64,000 bases of DNA. It comes from an uncultured bacterium. GTDB lineage: Bacteria > Vulcanimicrobiota > Xenobia > Xenobiales > Xenobiaceae. The notes below the pieces were generated by a model. That model was not told the DNA's origin. It did not search any database and saw nothing but the letters and a program-made list of their open reading frames with translations. This document shows positions 59,267-64,000 of this stretch, one piece after another; the first letter of the stretch is position 1; each line of letters begins with the position of its first letter. Made by a program: the position numbers and the translations under genes. Location of the stretch: assembly GCA_934636825.1 (NCBI GenBank), contig CAKUBG010000006.1:1-64000 (forward strand). The letters are read 5' to 3'.

Positions 59267-59302
59267 CAAATAAATTGGTTCTAAATTAAACCAATTTATT
59301 TG
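59267..59302. repeat. Perfect 14-base inverted repeat
   Basis: CAAATAAATTGGTT (59267-59280) and its exact complement (59289-59302) are separated by 8 bases, in the 263-base gap between the WYL gene stop and the CDF start. On the minus strand T-rich sequence follows, so it could be a second terminator of the WYL gene. It could also be an operator for the CDF gene. Confidence 0.5.
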
Positions 59303-59326
59303 CAGAGAATATCTCACAATTTAAAG

Positions 59327-59372
59327 CAAAAAAGCCCCCCAACTTTTTATAGTGCGAGAGGCTTTCATTATA
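59327..59372 (-). terminator. Terminator after the WYL regulator gene
   Basis: AAAGCC pairs with GGCTTT across a loop containing an A-run, and TTTTTT follows, downstream of the stop at 59400. Confidence 0.55.
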
Positions 59373-59399
59373 ACCGCCGGAGGCAGTTCATTGTTTAGT

Positions 59400-60461
59400 T
59401 TAGAGCGCTTCTTCTTTGGGGCCGTCCATCAAGACGTCATCTTGAGGAGTTACGCCTTCGGACTTTTCGTAGTTTTCCAAACCGCTGCGGAGATCTTTTA
59501 TAACGAGATCTTTAAGCTCCTTGGGAGCTGTTACCGCAAAAGCGCTGGAGTAGTTAATTAACCAAGCTCTAACAGCGTTGGTGTAGTCCACTTTATCGAT
59601 AGTAGCGAAAACCCAATCGTTTTTCTCTTCTACTTTGCTGGGTAAACCAAAGCGGTCTACAAACATATTAGCAAAGCTCTCGTCTTTGAATCTGATAGTT
59701 ACATTTTCAAATGAGCGGTCGTTGCTGCCATGGAAAGTGTCTTGGGTAAAGCGTTGCAAAGCTTTATCAAAATCTTCGCCCAAAACTTCGGAAGCGTTGC
59801 GACGAGGAGTTCCGGTAGTATGAGGATTGGCAATACGATCTAAGCGGAAGTAGCGGAGGAAGTTTTCTCCCTCTTTGATACCAACTAAGTAGTAGTTGGA
59901 ATTGATCCACACCAAAGAGTAGGGATCTACTTTATAAACTAAGCTACCGCGTTTGAGGACGCTCTTGAAGACTTTATTGTAAGAATAAACCTGGAATTCA
60001 ACAGCTCTTTCCCAAGCAATGGCTTGCAAAATTTCACAAAGGACGTCTTTGAGTTTGCTATTGACAACTTTGCGAGAGTTGTAAACGATAGGAAGCAACT
60101 CGCGGAACATGCGCTTATCGTCAGGGCCAAGCTCTTTGATAAGTTCGTTGCTGATGCGTTTGCATTCATTCTTAGGAATAAAAGAAGCACTGGCAATAGC
60201 ATCTAAGAATAAGCGAATTTGCCAAGTATCGAAGCGACGCTTTCCGTAGTACCAACCTTTACGTTTATCGCGGTCGGCAATAATGTCATGTCCGTAAGTT
60301 TGCAAAGTAGCGATATCGCGGCAAACTGACTTGCGTTCGGTGTTAATACCGTGCTCTTTCGCCAACTGTTTGACGATTTGGGTAGCGTTAATGGTGTGGT
60401 GTTCGTCGCTGTCGAGCAATAAGTTCAACACATATAACAGCTTCAACTTTACATTAGCCAT
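59400..60461 (-). CDS. WYL-domain transcriptional regulator
   Basis: This 353-residue protein is read from ATG 60461 (MANVKLKLLYVLNLLLDSDE); an ATG nine codons earlier is possible. The N-terminal winged HTH (INATQIVKQLAKEHGINTER; KSVCRDIATLQTYGHDI) is followed by a WYL domain (YKVDPYSLVWINSNYYLVGI, with arginines in FRLDRIANPHTTG) and a C-terminal WCX-like region. WYL proteins sense nucleic acids or nucleotides and control DNA-damage, phage-defence or CRISPR genes in many bacteria. The 3'-terminal CRISPR array and the defence helicase in this window could be targets, but no link is shown by sequence. Confidence 0.85.
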   Translation of the reverse strand: MANVKLKLLYVLNLLLDSDEHHTINATQIVKQLAKEHGINTERKSVCRDIATLQTYGHDIIADRDKRKGWYYGKRRFDTWQIRLFLDAIASASFIPKNECKRISNELIKELGPDDKRMFRELLPIVYNSRKVVNSKLKDVLCEILQAIAWERAVEFQVYSYNKVFKSVLKRGSLVYKVDPYSLVWINSNYYLVGIKEGENFLRYFRLDRIANPHTTGTPRRNASEVLGEDFDKALQRFTQDTFHGSNDRSFENVTIRFKDESFANMFVDRFGLPSKVEEKNDWVFATIDKVDYTNAVRAWLINYSSAFAVTAPKELKDLVIKDLRSGLENYEKSEGVTPQDDVLMDGPKEEAL

Positions 60462-60561
60462 ATCTGTCAGTCCATCCCATTCATACAAATTTTAGCTCGC
60501 TCAGAGAGTGCTTTTTGCCTTAAGCATTTACTCTTGCTGCTTTTGTGTTCTTGATACTAGA

Positions 60562-61566
60562 TCAGTAGACTGAAGAAGTATCGACTTTAAGTGTGTTCGC
60601 AATCTTGAAAAATTGTTCCAAAAATTGAGGATCTTTGGATTCCAATTCCAGAACGTTGTAAGAACCGTGTTTGTACGGCACATATATGATCGGTCCGATA
60701 TATTGGCCGCTGGAGTTTTCCCAAACAACTAAGTAGCCGGTTTGTCCGCTTATTTGATAGGGCTCAAAGCGAGTCAGTTTAGAAGCTCCCGGAATCACTT
60801 CGCGACCGATTTGCCTGGCCATGCCTCTGAATGATTGACCAGGTTGAGCGGTAAAAGATCGCGGAGTTAAGGAAGCCACTTGCTTTTTGGCAGAATTGAG
60901 AATATTGACGCCGTGAGTTGAGGGCTCAGCTGTCAAATTCGATCCGTGAGGCAAGGAGAAGCTGATAGCCAAATTGGCATTTTTATAAGTTTGTGTTTCG
61001 GCAGCTTTTAGGCCGGGAACCAAAAACTTAAAGCTCTCCATCGCCTTTTGCAAGGTAGCTTTATTTTGCGTAGTCCCGAAGGCTGCTATGCGATAATAAC
61101 TACCTTGATGGTGTATATAAAGTATCTGTTCAAAAGTCGGGCCGTTTATTTTGCGAAAGAATTTGCAAGCTTGTCCCGCAATTTTCTCTGAAGACTCCAG
61201 GTAACGTCGACTGCGCAAGACAGCGTACTCATCTTCATTGACTTCCTTGAGCCAAGTAATAATTATACTCGTCTTGCCGTCAGGAGTACGCCAACCTTCC
61301 GCAATAGGCCAGCCCGGCGTGATGTCCGGAATGGAAACCCAAGTTTTGGGGATACGGATACTCCAACCACATCTGGTATGCCCATCACTCAAATCAGAAT
61401 TGGTGCGGGTTGTAAAACCGTCCGCATCTGTATCTTGAGCTAAAACAAGAAAATTATTTGCACTCACATTAAGTGCTTCCTTTTCTGGGGTTGACCAAGC
61501 CAGCGATCCCAAACAAAGCACAGATGCCAATATAAGAGCAGATATATGACGCTTATTTACAGACAC
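60562..61566 (-). CDS. Secreted protein with PsbP/DUF1795-like repeats
   Basis: This 334-residue protein starts at GTG 61566 and has a signal peptide (ISALILASVLCLGSLAWS). Two similar halves are visible: residues ~65-190 (CGWSIRIPKTWVSIPD; FEQILYIHHQGSYYRIAAFG; LQKAMESFKFLV) and ~195-330 (ANLAISFSLPHGSNL; GQTGYLVVWENSSGQYIGPI; FLEQFFKIANTLKV), each ending with a helix as in PsbP-like or Mog1p-fold domains. An extracytoplasmic binding role is likely. The fold assignment is by pattern only. Confidence 0.65.
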   Translation of the reverse strand: MSVNKRHISALILASVLCLGSLAWSTPEKEALNVSANNFLVLAQDTDADGFTTRTNSDLSDGHTRCGWSIRIPKTWVSIPDITPGWPIAEGWRTPDGKTSIIITWLKEVNEDEYAVLRSRRYLESSEKIAGQACKFFRKINGPTFEQILYIHHQGSYYRIAAFGTTQNKATLQKAMESFKFLVPGLKAAETQTYKNANLAISFSLPHGSNLTAEPSTHGVNILNSAKKQVASLTPRSFTAQPGQSFRGMARQIGREVIPGASKLTRFEPYQISGQTGYLVVWENSSGQYIGPIIYVPYKHGSYNVLELESKDPQFLEQFFKIANTLKVDTSSVY

Positions 61567-61783
61567 TGCAAATATACTTTCCCTTTAACGTTTTATTTTT
61601 GGGCTATTTTCAGAGCGAAAACGCGAGAATCGGCATTTGTTTGCTATATCAATTGATAACCAACTGTTACAGCAAATAAGCTGCTGATCGGCGCCCCTTT
61701 CTTAAATGCTATACCCTTTGTCCTGCTAATTGGCACAAAAATATCATTAAATTTTCAGATATTTTTATTTTTTTTACACTAAA

Positions 61784-61832
61784 AAATAAAAAAACTGCTC
61801 ATACGTCTAAAAATTTTTTTACGAAGAGCAGC
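61784..61832 (-). terminator. Terminator of pgi
   Basis: On the minus strand CTGCTC pairs with GAGCAG, with an inner CGT/ACG pairing, followed by TTTTTTTATTTT. The remaining part of 61567-61863 is AT-rich and non-coding. Confidence 0.65.
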
Positions 61833-61863
61833 TTCTGTTTATCTATAAGCTAGAATTAGCTGA

Positions 61864-63459
61864 TTAGAAATCTAAATGTTTGTCGTAAACAAACTTAGCT
61901 TCGGCGCTGAGATTGTCAGCTGTAATACCTAAGCGAGAGTTAGCAGCTAAATGGCGGGCAATATGGAAAATAGCTTCCGCGCTATCGGGCATTTCCAGAG
62001 CTTCGGCTATTTGCAAAGCGTCCATAGGGCGGCCGGTCTCTTTAAGAATTTGAGCTACTTTGGCTTGCAACTCCAAAATTTTGCCGGCGGCTTTTTTACC
62101 AGCTTCCACACCAGGCTGGTGGTAAGCGTTGATATTGACTAAAGAAGCATAGAAGCCGACAGCTCTTTCATAAAGGGCAATAAGCAAACCGACGGTAAAA
62201 GCATTTACTTCCGGAATGGAAATAAGCATAGAAGTGCGTCCGCTCTCGGTTAAAGCTTGGCGAGTACCTTGCCAGAAGCCGGAGAGGAAGTCACCGGTAG
62301 TGACGCCGTCTTCTACTTCCATAGACATATTGTGTCTGTCTTTAAGTACAGCTATGAAAGTAATAAAGAAATTGTTGACACCGTCGCGCAACTGTTGCAC
62401 GTAAGCGTGTTGGTCCGTGCTCCCTTTGTTGCCGTAGACGGTAATGCCTTGGTTGACTACTTTGCCGCTGAGATCTTTTTCTTTACCTAAAGATTCCATA
62501 ATCAGTTGCTGTAAATAGCGGCTAAAGAGCATCAAGCGGTCGGCGTAGGGAAGGATAACCATATCCTTTTCGCCTTTGCCATTGGTAGCTTTAAACCAAG
62601 CTAAAGCTAAGAGAGCGGCAGGGTTGCGTTTAGTAACGGTGTTGCGCGTAAGTTCATCGCAAGCGGCGGCGCCTTGAAGCATGTCGTCAATATCGAAGCC
62701 TTCCAAAGCGGCTGGCAATAAACCGACGGCGGAAAGCTCGGAAGTACGACCGCCGACCCAGTCCCACATGGGGAAGCGGGCCAGCCATTGGTTGGCTTGA
62801 GCGTATTTGTCCAGTTGGCTATCTTTACCGGTAACGGCTACGGCGTGGCGACCAAAGTGAAGGCCGAGGCGGTCGTAAGCATTTTGGGCTTCCAACATAC
62901 CGTTGCGGGTTTCTTTGGTGCCGCCGGACTTAGAAATTACTACGCAGAGAGTGCGGCGCAATTCTTCACCAATTTGGGCTAAAACATGATCTATACCTTC
63001 GGGATCGGTATTGTCGAAGAAATAGATGCGCATAGGATCGTCGGGAGTAGAGAGGGCAGAGGAGACAAATTCAGGGCCCAAAGCCGAACCGCCGATACCA
63101 ATAGAAAGAATAGTAGTAAAGCGCTCGGCGCGTTCGGGACGAATTTCGCCATTATGTACTTTAGAAGCAAAGTCTAAAATGCTTTCAAAAGTGGCGTCTA
63201 TTTCTTCTTTAAGCTCTTTTTGGGGAGCCAAATCGGAATTGCGCAGCCAATAGTGGCCAACCATGCGGTTTTCGTCGGGATTGGCAATAGCGCCGGCTTC
63301 CAATTCGCGCATAGCTTGGAAGGCTTTTTGCATAGGTTCTTCCATGGAGGCGAAAAACTCATCGTCCATGTCCATGCGGCTAATGTCTAAAGAGAGGCCG
63401 CTTTCTACATCGTGAAAGAACGAGTCTTTAAATTTAAGCCAGTTGTGTTTCAGCTCCAT
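61864..63459 (-). CDS. pgi: Glucose-6-phosphate isomerase (cyanobacterial/plastid type)
   Basis: This 531-residue protein is read from the ATG at 63459 (AAGGAG 12 nt upstream), preferred to a TTG 33 bases earlier. Signature stretches: LSIGIGGSALGPEFVSSAL, VVISKSGGTKETRNGML, WDWVGGRTSELSAVGLLPAA, NQGITVYGNKGSTDQHAYVQ (catalytic Glu/His region), and YERAVGFYASLVNINAYHQP. It interconverts glucose 6-phosphate and fructose 6-phosphate. The wording matches the cyanobacteria/plant plastid/Chlamydia branch more than the enteric enzyme. Good codon bias suggests high expression. Confidence 0.95.
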   Translation of the reverse strand: MELKHNWLKFKDSFFHDVESGLSLDISRMDMDDEFFASMEEPMQKAFQAMRELEAGAIANPDENRMVGHYWLRNSDLAPQKELKEEIDATFESILDFASKVHNGEIRPERAERFTTILSIGIGGSALGPEFVSSALSTPDDPMRIYFFDNTDPEGIDHVLAQIGEELRRTLCVVISKSGGTKETRNGMLEAQNAYDRLGLHFGRHAVAVTGKDSQLDKYAQANQWLARFPMWDWVGGRTSELSAVGLLPAALEGFDIDDMLQGAAACDELTRNTVTKRNPAALLALAWFKATNGKGEKDMVILPYADRLMLFSRYLQQLIMESLGKEKDLSGKVVNQGITVYGNKGSTDQHAYVQQLRDGVNNFFITFIAVLKDRHNMSMEVEDGVTTGDFLSGFWQGTRQALTESGRTSMLISIPEVNAFTVGLLIALYERAVGFYASLVNINAYHQPGVEAGKKAAGKILELQAKVAQILKETGRPMDALQIAEALEMPDSAEAIFHIARHLAANSRLGITADNLSAEAKFVYDKHLDF

Positions 63460-63574
63460 TGTAACAAGAGTCTCCTTTACGAAGTTTGTCAAAAAATCGC
63501 TCTGAGCTTTCGCTTTATTCTCCGCCGGGCCCTTTTATTGAATGGTAGTGTCCAAATCTTTGGCCGGCATGCTA

Positions 63575-63602
63575 TTGCCAGAACTAATTTTTATGGTATA
63601 AT
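63575..63602 (+). promoter_or_regulatory. Promoter of tRNA-Thr
   Basis: TTGCCA (63575-63580) and TATAAT (63597-63602) have a 16-base spacer and an extended TGG before the -10. Confidence 0.8.
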
Positions 63603-63612
63603 ACCGGCGGTT

Positions 63613-63685
63613 GCCAAGGTAGCTCAGTTGGTAGAGCAGCTCACTCGTAATGAGCAGGTCGTCAGTTCGAGTCTGATTCTTGGCT
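63613..63685 (+). tRNA. tRNA-Thr (CGT)
   Basis: Cloverleaf with acceptor GCCAAGG/TCTTGGC, D-arm GCTC..GAGC, anticodon loop CTCGTAA with stem GCTCA/TGAGC and T-loop TTCGAGT. Unlike the three other tRNAs here, CCA is not encoded (the gene ends ..GGCT then CTG). Confidence 0.93.
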
Positions 63686-63740
63686 CTGTTAAAAAATGTT
63701 TCTTGCTCGCTACTACGGTGAGTAGAAATTCTTCCTTCTG

Positions 63741-63778
63741 AAAAGCTCCTTTAGCTGAAAGGCCAGAGGAGCTTTTTT
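63741..63778 (+). terminator. Terminator between tRNA-Thr and the CRISPR array
   Basis: AAAAGCTCCT (63741-63750) pairs with AGGAGCTTTT (63767-63776), followed by more T. The degenerate CRISPR repeat begins immediately after. Confidence 0.85.
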
Positions 63779-63779
63779 C

Positions 63780-64000
63780 GTTGTAGCTTTTGTGTAAGCG
63801 TTATGGTATAGTGAAGCTGTGATCAGGTAGTATGCCTTAAAGTTGTAGTACCTTGGAATTTTGTGTTGTGATATAATATGGGAATAGACGTATATATCAA
63901 GTTGACCGTTGTAGTACCTTGGAATTTTGTGTTGTGATATAATGATCCTGGCCACCTTAGACGTTATCCTACAGTTGTAGTACCTTGGAATTTTGTGTTG
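63780..64000. CRISPR. CRISPR array end, type II-C-like repeats with embedded promoters
   Basis: Two complete 36-base repeats (63842-63877 and 63908-63943) and the first 27 bases of a third (63974-64000) are identical where they overlap. Spacers are 30 bases (63878-63907, 63944-63973). A degenerate copy with the same first seven and similar last bases lies at 63780-63812, followed by a 29-base spacer, marking the array end. Each repeat starts GTTGTAGTACC and ends TGATATAAT, an extended -10 box, as in type II-C arrays of Neisseria and Campylobacter, where each repeat drives its own crRNA. No cas gene is in the window; the array continues rightward. Confidence 0.93.

Noticed and set aside
63713..63955. 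Minus-strand open frame with the repeated peptide HIISQHKIPRYYN.
   Set aside because: It is produced by translating the CRISPR repeats and the tRNA terminator.
63780..64000. cas genes or a tracrRNA next to the array.
   Set aside because: None seen. The left side is the tRNA-Thr terminator, and the right side lies beyond the window.

Overview
The window looks like chromosome of an uncultured, gut-type bacterium with moderate-to-low GC. Most genes share a house style: GCC/GCT/GGC-rich codons, frequent lipoproteins and TPR proteins, TTG/GTG starts, and Shine-Dalgarno (SD) motifs often 12-17 nt from the start. The exact phylum cannot be fixed from the sequence alone. A PASTA kinase followed by a second PASTA protein and rpe, and a DUF5693-CsaB pair, point to the Terrabacteria side of the tree. 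The glucose-6-phosphate isomerase reads like the cyanobacterial/plastid type, and many lipoproteins suggest a complex envelope.

Layout. 1-1100: inner end of a Mu-like transposable prophage running off the left edge (MuA N-terminus, small Cro/Ner-like HTH, divergent repressor, palindromic operator). 1400-6012: accessory enzymes (MATE pump, flavin reductase-like protein, hexapeptide acetyltransferase, VOC protein, ferredoxin-type aldo/keto reductase). 6137-11879: a B12-type radical SAM protein, a 915-aa polytopic membrane protein, a small membrane protein and an LPG-synthase-TM/flippase-like protein, probably an envelope lipid or glycan pathway. 11992-19027: four tandem paralogous lipoproteins of 528-557 aa. 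19112-20034: a cupin and an autoregulated MarR repressor with matching palindromic operators. 20116-21735: a DUF3990 gene cut by a tnpB-only IS608-like element. 21927-24724: class I aldolase and an unusual zinc metallopeptidase. 24827-32012: secreted protein, single-ring Clp-like protein with damaged ATPase motifs, TPR protein ending in a Lon-protease-like domain without its catalytic dyad, and an NHL propeller protein. 32323-35679: pta and a large TPR protein with a structured leader. 36133-42117: a 1994-aa DUF4011-helicase-nuclease protein, a phage-defence candidate of the HhE type. 42187-48219: PASTA kinase, PASTA protein, rpe, lipoprotein. 48365-48611: tRNA Gly-Cys-Val. 49467-54542: DUF697-like protein, DUF5693, CsaB, small membrane protein. 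54583-63459 (leftward): class A beta-lactamase, probable 6S RNA, trxA, Nudix, rplL-rplJ with L10 leader, CDF transporter, WYL regulator, secreted protein, pgi. 63613-64000: tRNA-Thr and the beginning of a CRISPR array with II-C-like repeats.

Together the window mixes central metabolism (fba, pta, rpe, pgi), translation genes and envelope biology with clear accessory insertions. The least conventional locus is 27045-30492, where a pseudo-unfoldase and a pseudo-protease module sit side by side. The lipoprotein array, the defence helicase and the promoter-bearing CRISPR repeats are the next most interesting. No cas gene lies inside the window.
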